NCBI GenBank assembly: GCA_004375885.1
Contig: SOJG01000119.1
Location: forward strand, 1 to 6,804
Origin: Dehalococcoidia bacterium
GTDB taxonomy: Bacteria; Chloroflexota; Dehalococcoidia; GIF9; AB-539-J10
Reading direction: 5' to 3'
DNA length: 6,804 bases
The position numbers and the translations under genes are program-made. Below are positions 1-6,086 of this stretch, in pieces. Numbering within the stretch: position 1 is the stretch's first letter; each line of letters opens with the position of its first letter. The notes below the pieces were generated by a model. That model had not been told where the DNA came from and searched no databases. It saw nothing but the letters and a program-made list of their open reading frames with translations.

Positions 1-330
1 GAGGTAAACAGTGGCAGAGAGCCACAGAAATCAGGAGTGCTCCCGGAAGATGTGGAACAGTTAATAAGCGAAATATCCGGTCTTAGAAATATCACAGTGA
101 TGGGTCTTATGACTATGGGGCCCCGTTTTGGAAATCCTGAGGACTCCAGGCCCTATTTCAAGGAGACAAGAAAGATATTTGAGAGGATCAAGAGGCTGGA
201 GTTTCACAATGCAGAGATGAGATATCTTTCTATGGGCATGACTAATTCCTACAAAGTTGCGCTGGAGGAGGGCGCCAATATAATCAGGATAGGCAGCAGG
301 ATATTTGGCGCAAGGGCTCCTTCTTCATAA
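1..330 (+). CDS. YggS/PLPBP-family pyridoxal-phosphate-binding protein, C-terminal part
   Basis: This is the 3' portion of a gene that enters from the left edge; the frame is open from base 1, so the GTG at 37 is internal and not the start. The first residues (EVNSGREPQKSGV) match the conserved strand of the YggS/YlmE/PROSC family (usual form VN...E..K.G). Later come GLMTMGP, then LSMGMTNSYKVALEEGAN, then a terminal IRIGSRIFGAR. In this family the last two blocks line the phosphate pocket of PLP. The family has the alanine-racemase N-terminal TIM-barrel fold without racemase activity and acts in cytosolic vitamin B6 homeostasis. About 109 residues are visible of the usual 220-230; the Schiff-base lysine lies upstream, outside the window. 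The protein ends at the normal family position with TAA. It converges with hflX. Family assignment is very secure; the specific cellular role is inferred from homologues. Confidence 0.93.
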   Translation, partial: EVNSGREPQKSGVLPEDVEQLISEISGLRNITVMGLMTMGPRFGNPEDSRPYFKETRKIFERIKRLEFHNAEMRYLSMGMTNSYKVALEEGANIIRIGSRIFGARAPSS

Positions 331-354
331 CCCGATTACCAACCCTACTCCACA

Positions 355-495
355 CTACAATACTTTCTCTCTAAATAGAGCTCTTGCTTCCTGCTTGTAC
401 ACGGTGCCATGACAGGAGCAGAGCAACGATAGACCGTTGAGGACCCTTCTCGCTCCCTCTTTCTTTGCTTCGTTGTCATAAATGACGGGACACAC
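355..495 (-). CDS. Doubtful 46-codon frame downstream of hflX
   Basis: Directly after the hflX stop codon the same frame stays open for 50 codons and ends with TAG at 357-355. The only plausible start is a GTG at 495-493, giving about 46 residues. The translation has a protein-like mix, including VIYDNEAKKEGARRVLNGL, then a CSCHG segment, then EARALFREKVL. There is no Shine-Dalgarno sequence before the GTG and no ATG in frame. The imperfect hairpin at 380-424 lies inside it. It could be a tiny gene, the decayed tail of an older gene, a former extension of hflX cut off by a stop, or chance. I recognise no family. Confidence 0.2.
   Translation of the reverse strand: MCPVIYDNEAKKEGARRVLNGLSLLCSCHGTVYKQEARALFREKVL
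380..424. terminator. Imperfect hairpin between convergent genes, possible terminator
   Basis: Bases 380-393 (GCTCTTGCTTCCTG) can pair with 413-424 (CAGGAGCAGAGC). This gives twelve pairs in blocks of 5, 3 and 4, separated by two single-T bulges, with a 19-base loop. It lies where rightward yggS-family and leftward hflX transcription converge, so a bidirectional terminator is plausible. Neither side has a T-run, so it is not a classical intrinsic terminator. The rest of the 331-507 gap shows no other clear element. Confidence 0.27.
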
Positions 496-507
496 ACTGC
501 AATGACT

Positions 508-1620
508 CTACCTGGCGCGGCCCCAAAGATGACGAGCTATTTTATCCAGGAGGCTGTCCACTCCCCATCTTTTGGCAGCGGAGATGAGAGCAGTTTCCTC
601 ATCCGGCAACACGATCCCTTCCCCCAAGCAAGGAACCGTGATCAACGCACCCAGTTCTGCCTCGCTGCGCAAAGCTAAGTCCGCCTTGTTGAACGCAGTG
701 ATCCTTGGTTTATCTTCCAGATTCAGGTCGCTGAGTAGCTTTTCTACCGTCAGGCACTGATGGGCGGCATTCCTGTGGGTTATGTCAACTACGTGTATGA
801 GCAAATCGGCCTCATCCAGTTCCTCCAATGTAGCCCGGAAGGCAGCGATGAGTGAAGGCGGCAGTTTGTGGATAAAGCCAACTGTATCGGTGATTAGAAA
901 TTGCTGCCCGCTGGGCAGAGTCAACCGCCGAGTCACGGGATCTAGAGTAGAAAAGAGCCTGTCCCCCACATCCACAGTGGCTTTGCTCAGGGTGTTAAAC
1001 AAGGTACTCTTACCGGCATTGGTATAGCCCACGAGAGCTACGACGGGCGTGCCGGCCTCCTTACGGCGCTCCCTGTAAAGTGCTCGATGTTTCCTGACAC
1101 TCTCTATCTTGTGCTGAAGTAGATTGATACGCTTATGGATAAGGCGACGGTCAGTCTCCAATTGAGCCTCACCCGGACCTCTGGTACCGATGCCACCGCC
1201 GGGTCGCTCCAGATGCCGCCACTGGCCGACAAGCCGCGGCAGAAGATATTGATGCTGTGCCAGTTCAACCTGGAGCTTCCCTTCGTGGGTTCGGGCTTTT
1301 CGGGCGAATATGTGTAGAATAAGAGCACTGCGGTCGATAACCTTGACTCCCAGTGCCTCCTCGAGATTTCTTTGCTGTCTCGGCGACAGCTCATCATCAA
1401 AGATCACGGTGTCATATCGCGCTTGCTCTTTGAGCTGGATTAGCTCCTCAATCTTACCCTTACCTACATAATAGGTAGGCGAAGGCGTGCGCAGGTTCTG
1501 AGTCAGCATGCCTACAACATTGGCACCTGCGGTCTTAGACAGATGGGATAGCTCCTCTAGGGAATCCGTAACTGACCAACCGTGGCTGGATGTCTTGCCG
1601 CCGACTCCTACCAGGAGCAC
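508..1620 (-). CDS. hflX: GTPase HflX, ribosome-associated
   Basis: HflX is a cytosolic GTPase that binds the 50S/70S ribosome and in characterised species splits stalled ribosomes under heat or antibiotic stress. Numbering from the GTG, the family-specific glycine-rich signature is at 141-159 (GGGIGTRGPGEAQLETDRR), the P-loop GYTNAGKS at 198-205, the switch segment LFSTLDPVTR at 222-231, G3 DTVGFI at 245-250, G4 NKAD at 311-314 and a G5-like SA at 347-348. The N-terminal HflX domain (YYVGKGK, DDELSPRQQRNLE, DRSALILHIFA) is complete apart from its first residues. The GTG at 1620 has no ribosome-binding site, and family-like sequence (KQKSFSTRAEAER) continues upstream in frame, so the true start is probably near 1662. 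There a TAGGAG is spaced 6 nt from an ATA codon. The gene has its own promoter about 200 bases upstream and may also be read from miaA. Function is secure; the start is not. Confidence 0.96.
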   Translation of the reverse strand: MLLVGVGGKTSSHGWSVTDSLEELSHLSKTAGANVVGMLTQNLRTPSPTYYVGKGKIEELIQLKEQARYDTVIFDDELSPRQQRNLEEALGVKVIDRSALILHIFARKARTHEGKLQVELAQHQYLLPRLVGQWRHLERPGGGIGTRGPGEAQLETDRRLIHKRINLLQHKIESVRKHRALYRERRKEAGTPVVALVGYTNAGKSTLFNTLSKATVDVGDRLFSTLDPVTRRLTLPSGQQFLITDTVGFIHKLPPSLIAAFRATLEELDEADLLIHVVDITHRNAAHQCLTVEKLLSDLNLEDKPRITAFNKADLALRSEAELGALITVPCLGEGIVLPDEETALISAAKRWGVDSLLDKIARHLWGRAR

Positions 1621-1812
1621 TCGTTCTGCTTCGGCGCGCGTAGAAAAACTCTTCTGCTTTATCTCATGCTCCTACATCCGACTGGCAGACAACAGCTCCC
1701 CCACTCCGTACAGGATACAACCAGCAAACCCAGCAATCGGCGGGGACAAAAAGCTCACGGCGTGGGGATCTCCCGCGGATAAAACAGCCTGAGGCAATTG
1801 CTTACGGCCCGT
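1621..1812 (-). other. Leader of hflX mRNA with putative ribosome-binding site
   Basis: This is the transcribed leader if the promoter at 1819-1847 is real, with a predicted start near 1812. It includes TAGGAG at 1674-1669, a good Shine-Dalgarno match whose TAG also closes an upstream frame. Some pairing is possible, for example TCCCCAC at 1768-1762 with GTGGGGGA at 1704-1697. I could not match the sequence to any known riboswitch or small-RNA consensus. Bases about 1621-1662 probably encode the true N terminus of HflX. Confidence 0.35.
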
Positions 1813-1818
1813 CACTGC

Positions 1819-1847
1819 AGCATAACCCGACACTGGTGTTATGTCAA
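1819..1847 (-). promoter_or_regulatory. Sigma70-type promoter for hflX
   Basis: Read on the minus strand there is a perfect -35 TTGACA at 1847-1842, a 17-base spacer, and a -10 TATGCT at 1824-1819 (4 of 6 matches). The predicted transcription start is near 1812. It lies in the 266-base gap between miaA and hflX, which fits an independent hflX transcript in addition to any read-through from the miaA operon. Confidence 0.62.
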
Positions 1848-1886
1848 CTCTGACTCTAGAGAAGATTCGATCCTTCTTACAGAATC

Positions 1887-2849
1887 TCACGATATGAAGT
1901 CTTCTATGACCCCTTTGACTCTTCCCAGGGTGGCAGCGCTGTTTTTGTCCCCTGCGCCAGATAAATCAAACCAGTGAATCCTGCTATCGCTGAGGCGAAA
2001 CCAGGCGTACTGGTGCCGAGCCAATCGATGTGTTTCGTACTTCATCTTATCAGCAGCTTCAGGCAATGTCATCTCGCCCCTGAGAAACTGTACTATCTGC
2101 CTGTAACCTATGCCCGACATAGAAGGCAAGGAAGGGCCATACCCGTTGCTCAATAGCTGTTCTACTTCTTCAACCAAACCCCTTTGCAGCATCCTGTCGA
2201 CTCGCCGGTCGATCTCTCTATATAGCTCGCCTCTCTGCCGAGTTAAGCCGATGACCAGAGCGGGAAAACCCGGTGCCACCTTATGCCGCAACCGAGAAGG
2301 AGGCTGCCCTGTCCCGTGCCAGATTTCGAGAGCCCTTATGATGCGGCGGGTATTGCGGGGGTCAGTCCTTGCTGCGGCTATGGGGTCAATGTCCCGTAAT
2401 TCTTCATGAAGCATGTGGCTGCCCTCTTGCTCAGCTCTGACTTCCAAGTCACGTCTTAGCTTTTGGTCAGGTCCCACTCGAGGTACCTGCCATCCCTCTA
2501 TCAACGACCACACGTAAAGGCCGCTGCCACCGACGAGTAAAGGCGATTTGCCTTTATGCGCAATGGTGTTCAGCGCCTCAACAGCCAGTTGATGATAGAT
2601 GGCCAGGCTGAAGTCTTCATCAGGCTCGATTACATCAATCACATGGTGAGGCACCGCTGCCCTCTCGTCCGAAGTTGGCTTGTTAGTCCCGATATCCATA
2701 TGCCGATAGACCTGACGGCTGTCGGCGCCTATTATCTCCGAGGGAAAGCATTGAGCCAGATACAGGGCAAGGTCGCTTTTTCCTACAGCGGTGGGACCAA
2801 CGATGGCAATCACTGGTTGCCGACTACTTCGTGCTTCCTTTGATTTCAA
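1887..2849 (-). CDS. miaA: tRNA dimethylallyltransferase MiaA
   Basis: MiaA transfers a dimethylallyl group from DMAPP to N6 of A37 in tRNAs that read codons beginning with U, which stabilises codon-anticodon pairing. Visible motifs are the P-loop-like GPTAVGKS at 18-25, GADSRQVYRHMDIGT from about 41 (the conserved DSRQVY), HHVIDV, a GGSGLY block (usually GGTGLY), DPRNTRRIIRALEI, GIGYRQ, and a C-terminal RLARHQYAWFR. At 320 residues it has full family length. The start is TTG at 2849, which overlaps the last 26 bases of tpiA. It lacks a clear Shine-Dalgarno sequence, but the in-frame stop just upstream leaves no other candidate, and the resulting N terminus has family-like length before the P-loop. 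A GTG 12 codons later (V13) is the alternative. Last gene of the pps-pgk-tpiA-miaA operon; the overlap suggests translational coupling. Confidence 0.96.
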   Translation of the reverse strand: MKSKEARSSRQPVIAIVGPTAVGKSDLALYLAQCFPSEIIGADSRQVYRHMDIGTNKPTSDERAAVPHHVIDVIEPDEDFSLAIYHQLAVEALNTIAHKGKSPLLVGGSGLYVWSLIEGWQVPRVGPDQKLRRDLEVRAEQEGSHMLHEELRDIDPIAAARTDPRNTRRIIRALEIWHGTGQPPSRLRHKVAPGFPALVIGLTRQRGELYREIDRRVDRMLQRGLVEEVEQLLSNGYGPSLPSMSGIGYRQIVQFLRGEMTLPEAADKMKYETHRLARHQYAWFRLSDSRIHWFDLSGAGDKNSAATLGRVKGVIEDFIS

Positions 2850-3642
2850 TGGTTTGCTGGATAATACTCATGAATTCTACAGCTTTGAGGCTGGCTCCGC
2901 CCACTAGAGCACCATCAATTTGCGGATGGGCAACGAACTCAGCAATGTTAGCAGCGGTAACACTACCCCCATAAAGAATGCGTAAACTCTGAGCTGCATT
3001 CTTATCGATCGTCTTGGCTGCAACATCACGGATGAACTCGATGGTGGCTGCTGCCTGCTCGCCGCTTGCAGCCTTACCTGTGCCGATAGCCCACACTGGC
3101 TCGTAGGCTATCACAAGGCTCGCAGCTATTTCCGCATCGCGGCTGAGCCGGTACTCGGAGCTATCGCTCGCAACGACATGTTCTATACCATCCAAAGCTG
3201 CGGTCACCTGCCTATGAATCACCTCCTCTGTCTTACCAGCCTCCTTTTCTTCCAGTCTCTCCCCAACACATAGAATAGGCTTAAGGTTGTTGGCTAAAGC
3301 CGCTTTCACCTTCTTATTTACCACTTCGTCGGTGTCACCGAAATGCCACCTCCGTTCAGAATGTCCCACTATCACGAATTCGCACAGCTCGCTGAGCATC
3401 AGCGGCGATATCTCGCCAGTATAGGCCCCCGCAGTCACAAAATACACGTTCTGAGCCCCGAGCTTAATAGATGAACCCTCAAGCATCATGCCTACGGCGA
3501 CCAACGATACAAATGGCGGGCAAAGCACCACTTCCGCTCCTTCTATCCTGTTCAGTTTCTCAAGCATCTCCATAACAAGCCTTTCAGCTTCAGTGACCGT
3601 CGTATTCATTTTCCAGTTGCCAGCAACAATAGGTATTCGCAT
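2824..3642 (-). CDS. tpiA: Triosephosphate isomerase
   Basis: This cytosolic enzyme interconverts dihydroxyacetone phosphate and glyceraldehyde 3-phosphate. The (beta/alpha)8 barrel landmarks are all present: the substrate-binding AGNWKMN (N9, K11), the catalytic histidine in VGHSERR (H94), the catalytic glutamate in AYEPVWAIGTGKAA (E181) with the mobile loop 6 after it, YGGSV at 224-228, and the phosphate-binding DGALVGGASL near 243-252. At 272 residues it is about 20 longer than the usual 250; most of the excess lies around residues 154-172, before the E181 strand, where the chain is polar and looks like a surface loop. The ATG is preceded by GGAGG at 3655-3651 with 8 bases spacing. It begins 14 bases after the pgk stop, and its end overlaps miaA, so it is clearly co-transcribed with both. 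Confidence 0.98.
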   Translation of the reverse strand: MRIPIVAGNWKMNTTVTEAERLVMEMLEKLNRIEGAEVVLCPPFVSLVAVGMMLEGSSIKLGAQNVYFVTAGAYTGEISPLMLSELCEFVIVGHSERRWHFGDTDEVVNKKVKAALANNLKPILCVGERLEEKEAGKTEEVIHRQVTAALDGIEHVVASDSSEYRLSRDAEIAASLVIAYEPVWAIGTGKAASGEQAAATIEFIRDVAAKTIDKNAAQSLRILYGGSVTAANIAEFVAHPQIDGALVGGASLKAVEFMSIIQQTIEIKGSTK

Positions 3643-3656
3643 TTCATAATCCTCCG

Positions 3657-4847
3657 CTATTCCTTATCTAGCAAAACCTCTACACCAGGCAAGGCAACCC
3701 CCTCCAGAAATCTCAGACTGGCACCACCTCCCGTCGAAACGTGGGTCATCTTGTCGGTTAGCCCCATTTCTTGAACCACTTCCGCAGAAGAGCCGCCGCC
3801 GATAACGGTAGTGGCGTTCAGGGTGGCGAGAAAACTCGCTATGGATCTGGTTCCTCGAGCGAATTCAGGTATCTCATAGATCCCCATAGGGCCATTCCAG
3901 ATGATGGTACGACACTTTGCCATTTCACTGCAAAAGAGTTCAACGGATTGAGGGCCGATATCCACAATATGACTGGCGGACGGTATGCCCGTTGTCGCCA
4001 CTACTCTGGTTGAGGCTCCCGCCTTGATTTCTTCCGTCACAACTGCATCAATGGGTAGCAAAAACGGCACCTTCCACTCTTTGGCTTCGTGTAACAATTC
4101 CTTGGCCAGGCCCACCTTGTCGTCCTCTATTAAAGAATGCCCCACCTCATATCCTTGCGTCTTTAAGAAAGTTGCCGCCATGCCACCACCAACCAGCAAC
4201 ATGTCAACCTTTCCTAGCATATTTTGCAGTAGCTCTATCTTATCGCCCACCTTAGCACCGCCTATTAGACAGGCCGAAGGCCGCTCTGGATCATCCAGGA
4301 GTTTCCCCATGACATCTAGCTCTCTCTTCATCAAGAAGCCAGCCACGGCAGGCAAATACTTAGCTACACCTACAGTAGAGGCATGAGCCCGGTGAGCAGT
4401 GCCAAAGGCATCATTAACGTAGATATCGGCCAAACTGGCCAGCTCCCGGGCAAAGCCGGCATCATTCGCCTCCTCTTCGGAATGAAAGCGCAGATTTTCC
4501 AGAACCAGAATCTCGCCCTCTTTGAGCATCCCCACTTTGCGCTCCACTTCCCGGCCTATGCAATCGGATACCGTGCTGACAGGCAAGCCCGTCAGCCGTG
4601 ACAATCTCTGCGCCACTGAGGTCATCCGTAAATTCTCAATTGCTTTGCCGCCAGGGCGTCCCAGATGAGAGCAGAGGATTACCTTAGCTTCATGGTCGAC
4701 GAGATACCTGATAGTGGGAATGGAAGCTCGGATACGGCTGTCATCGCCGATAACGCCAGTCGTTACGTTTAGCGGAACATTGAAATCGACCCTGAGCAGA
4801 ACCCTCTTGTGCTTGACCTGTATATCTTCGATAGTCTTTTTCGGCAA
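3657..4847 (-). CDS. pgk: Phosphoglycerate kinase
   Basis: This cytosolic enzyme transfers phosphate between 1,3-bisphosphoglycerate and ADP. I chose TTG at 4847 as the start (396 aa): AGGAGG sits 4 bases upstream, overlapping the previous gene's stop, and the N terminus (PKKTIEDIQVKHKRVLLRVD) then fits the family. A longer frame from TTG at 4883 would add 12 unrelated residues inside the upstream gene. Motifs: the substrate site RVDFNVP (D21, N23), DSRIR 36-40, HLGRP 61-65, ENLRFH 117-122, NDAFGTAHRAHAS 145-157, the nucleotide-side GGAKVGDKI 196-204 (S to G relative to the common GGAKVSDKI), WNGPMGIYE, and GGGSSAE 350-356, where most PGKs have GGGD[ST]. A C-terminal STGGGAS closes the nucleotide site. 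It lies between the prenyl synthase (8-base gap) and tpiA (14-base gap). Confidence 0.97.
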   Translation of the reverse strand: MPKKTIEDIQVKHKRVLLRVDFNVPLNVTTGVIGDDSRIRASIPTIRYLVDHEAKVILCSHLGRPGGKAIENLRMTSVAQRLSRLTGLPVSTVSDCIGREVERKVGMLKEGEILVLENLRFHSEEEANDAGFARELASLADIYVNDAFGTAHRAHASTVGVAKYLPAVAGFLMKRELDVMGKLLDDPERPSACLIGGAKVGDKIELLQNMLGKVDMLLVGGGMAATFLKTQGYEVGHSLIEDDKVGLAKELLHEAKEWKVPFLLPIDAVVTEEIKAGASTRVVATTGIPSASHIVDIGPQSVELFCSEMAKCRTIIWNGPMGIYEIPEFARGTRSIASFLATLNATTVIGGGSSAEVVQEMGLTDKMTHVSTGGGASLRFLEGVALPGVEVLLDKE

Positions 4848-4855
4848 TTTGCCTC

Positions 4856-5890
4856 CTAGAAGTTGCGCTTCACCAGAAAACAAGCCGCCTCTCTAAGTGG
4901 GGCTTGCCTGGATGCGTCGAGTCCGCCAGCTGCGAGTTGGGCCAGAGCTCTGCAATAGTATTGCTCACCCAGATTCTCAGCATAATCCCTGGCGCCTAGC
5001 TCCTCAAGGAGCCTCCTGACCTCAGTTATGTCTCCGCCTTCGATAGATTCTTGAGCGTAGAGCTCCTCAAGCCTTTCCTTCTCTGCGCCCCTGCTATTCT
5101 GAAGTCCATAGACTACGGGCAAGGCCTTCTTCCTGCGCGAGATATCGCCGGCAGATTTACCAGCGCTTTCCTTCACTCCCCAGATTCCTATTATGTCATC
5201 GCGAATCTGATAGGCTATGCCCAGTTCTTTGCCGTATATCCGAAGGCAATCGACCAAACCACTGCATTCGTTGCCCAGGTATGCTCCCAAAGAAGCCGAT
5301 ACCCCAAGCAGGGCTGCTGTTTTCTTGGCTGCCATGTCGAGATAGTCCTCGACTGTGACGTCGAAACGGTTTTCGTATTCGAGGTCCAGGTATTGTCCCT
5401 CACAAAGCTCCAAACACGCCAAGGTCAACATCTGAGTGGAAATCGCGGTCTTTTCATCAGGCACTCCTTTCTCCCTTAGCTTGAGGAGCGCCAGATAAGC
5501 TAGAGTGAGCATGGCATCGCCGGCATTTATCGCTTGAGGCTGGCCCCATAGCCTCCACACAGTCGGACGGTGATGACGCTCACAGCTGGCATCCTGTATG
5601 TCATCATGGATTAAAGAGAAGTTGTGGATCAGCTCCACAGCTGCCGCGGCGGGCATTACCTGCGATATATCGCCCCCTACCGCCTCACAACTAAGAAGAC
5701 AAAGGCTCGAGCGAACAAACTTGCCCGATTCTCCGTCGCACGCACGGCCACTTTCATCCTGCCAGCCCATATGGTATCCTAGCACATCGCGAAGAGACGG
5801 AGGACAGTCATCGATGACCCTTCGTAGCTCGATTCGCACCGTGTCCCGATAAGATGTGAACGATTCAGGCAGGCTGTAGTTCATGCCCAT
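4856..5890 (-). CDS. Polyprenyl (isoprenyl) diphosphate synthase, trans type
   Basis: This enzyme family condenses isopentenyl diphosphate with an allylic diphosphate to make farnesyl, geranylgeranyl or longer chains for quinones, lipid carriers or carotenoids. The first Asp-rich motif is D96-D97-x-x-D100 within LIHDDIQDAS, followed by HHRPTVWRLWGQPQAINAGD, a form close to the usual RRGRPTVW..WG..AINAGD. EGQYLDLE is at 164-171, KKTAALLG at 189-196, and the second Asp-rich motif D231-D232 lies in QIRDDIIGIWG, with Gly where the last Asp of DDxxD is usual. KSAGDISRRKKALPV follows. The N-terminal IPP-binding block reads GKFVRSS instead of GKR(I/V)RP but keeps the K57 and R60 equivalents. Chain length cannot be read from sequence alone. 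First gene of the leftward operon. ATG at 5890 has no Shine-Dalgarno sequence and lies about 6 nt from the predicted transcript start; ATG at 5884 is the alternative. Confidence 0.93.
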   Translation of the reverse strand: MGMNYSLPESFTSYRDTVRIELRRVIDDCPPSLRDVLGYHMGWQDESGRACDGESGKFVRSSLCLLSCEAVGGDISQVMPAAAAVELIHNFSLIHDDIQDASCERHHRPTVWRLWGQPQAINAGDAMLTLAYLALLKLREKGVPDEKTAISTQMLTLACLELCEGQYLDLEYENRFDVTVEDYLDMAAKKTAALLGVSASLGAYLGNECSGLVDCLRIYGKELGIAYQIRDDIIGIWGVKESAGKSAGDISRRKKALPVVYGLQNSRGAEKERLEELYAQESIEGGDITEVRRLLEELGARDYAENLGEQYYCRALAQLAAGGLDASRQAPLREAACFLVKRNF

Positions 5891-5902
5891 AAGAGTAAGG
5901 TC

Positions 5903-5932
5903 ATATTAGCGGCTAAGAAAACAGATTGTCAA
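5903..5932 (-). promoter_or_regulatory. Promoter of the leftward pps-pgk-tpiA-miaA operon
   Basis: On the minus strand there is a perfect -35 TTGACA at 5932-5927, an 18-base spacer and a -10 TAATAT at 5908-5903 (4 of 6 matches). Seven bases further is an A at 5896, the likely transcript start, only 6 nt before the ATG at 5890. No Shine-Dalgarno sequence fits in that leader, so a leaderless or very short-leader mRNA is predicted. Confidence 0.65.
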
Positions 5933-6023
5933 CTAACCGGGCTTCGGCCAGCTCCCGAACTCTTCCTAACAAGACGAAGTAGTCATCATTGTCATATGCC
6001 TGCCGACCGAGAGCTTGATGAAA
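5913..6023 (-). pseudogene. Possible decayed 3' end of an unknown gene
   Basis: Within the divergent intergenic region a minus-strand frame runs 36 codons between two TAG codons, with no start codon at its head. Its translation looks like real protein: AYDNDDYFVLLGRV, then RELAEARLVDNLFS at the end. At its upstream end a neighbouring frame reads DSFIKLSVGR and would join it after a one-base shift, as expected for a frameshifted remnant. The end (ARLVDN) recalls the RLIDN ending of pantoate-beta-alanine ligases, but the rest does not support that, so I name no family. Both divergent promoters overlap this stretch. Chance is a real alternative. Confidence 0.3.
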
Positions 6024-6043
6024 CTATCTCAGCACGCTATAAT
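6015..6043 (+). promoter_or_regulatory. Sigma70-type promoter of the zinc-protein operon
   Basis: The -35 TTGATG at 6015-6020 (4 of 6 matches), a 17-base spacer and a perfect -10 TATAAT at 6038-6043 form a strong vegetative-type promoter. The predicted transcript start is near 6050, inside the CIRCE element whose first base is the last base of the -10. That overlap is the usual geometry for repression by HrcA. Confidence 0.78.
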
Positions 6044-6069
6044 TAGCACTTTGGCATCAAGAGTGCTAA
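6043..6069 (+). promoter_or_regulatory. CIRCE operator (HrcA binding site)
   Basis: The inverted repeat TTAGCACTT (6043-6051), a 9-base spacer, and GAGTGCTAA (6061-6069) matches the CIRCE consensus TTAGCACTC-N9-GAGTGCTAA at 17 of 18 arm positions, with exactly the right spacing. The single mismatch is the last base of the left arm. It overlaps the -10 and the predicted transcript start, and lies 17 bases before the start codon of the first gene with the ribosome-binding site in between. In characterised bacteria HrcA binds here and releases on heat or protein-folding stress when GroEL is titrated away. Control of this operon by HrcA is therefore strongly implied; hrcA itself is not in the window. 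Confidence 0.93.
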
Positions 6070-6086
6070 CCACAGGAGGTAAATAG

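Noticed and set aside
1672..1890. A 72-codon minus-strand frame starting with GTG that overlaps the miaA stop and ends just before the hflX ribosome-binding site
   Set aside because: It has no Shine-Dalgarno sequence, no recognisable motif, and contains the whole predicted hflX promoter. It is more likely intergenic sequence that happens to be open.
4848..4883. Longer pgk start at TTG 4883 (408 residues)
   Set aside because: The added residues fall inside the prenyl synthase gene, do not fit the PGK N terminus and have no ribosome-binding site. TTG at 4847 has AGGAGG just upstream.
5936..5950. Short GGC-TTCG-GCC hairpin in the divergent region
   Set aside because: It has only three pairs with a TTCG loop and no T-run, so it is too weak to call a terminator or operator.
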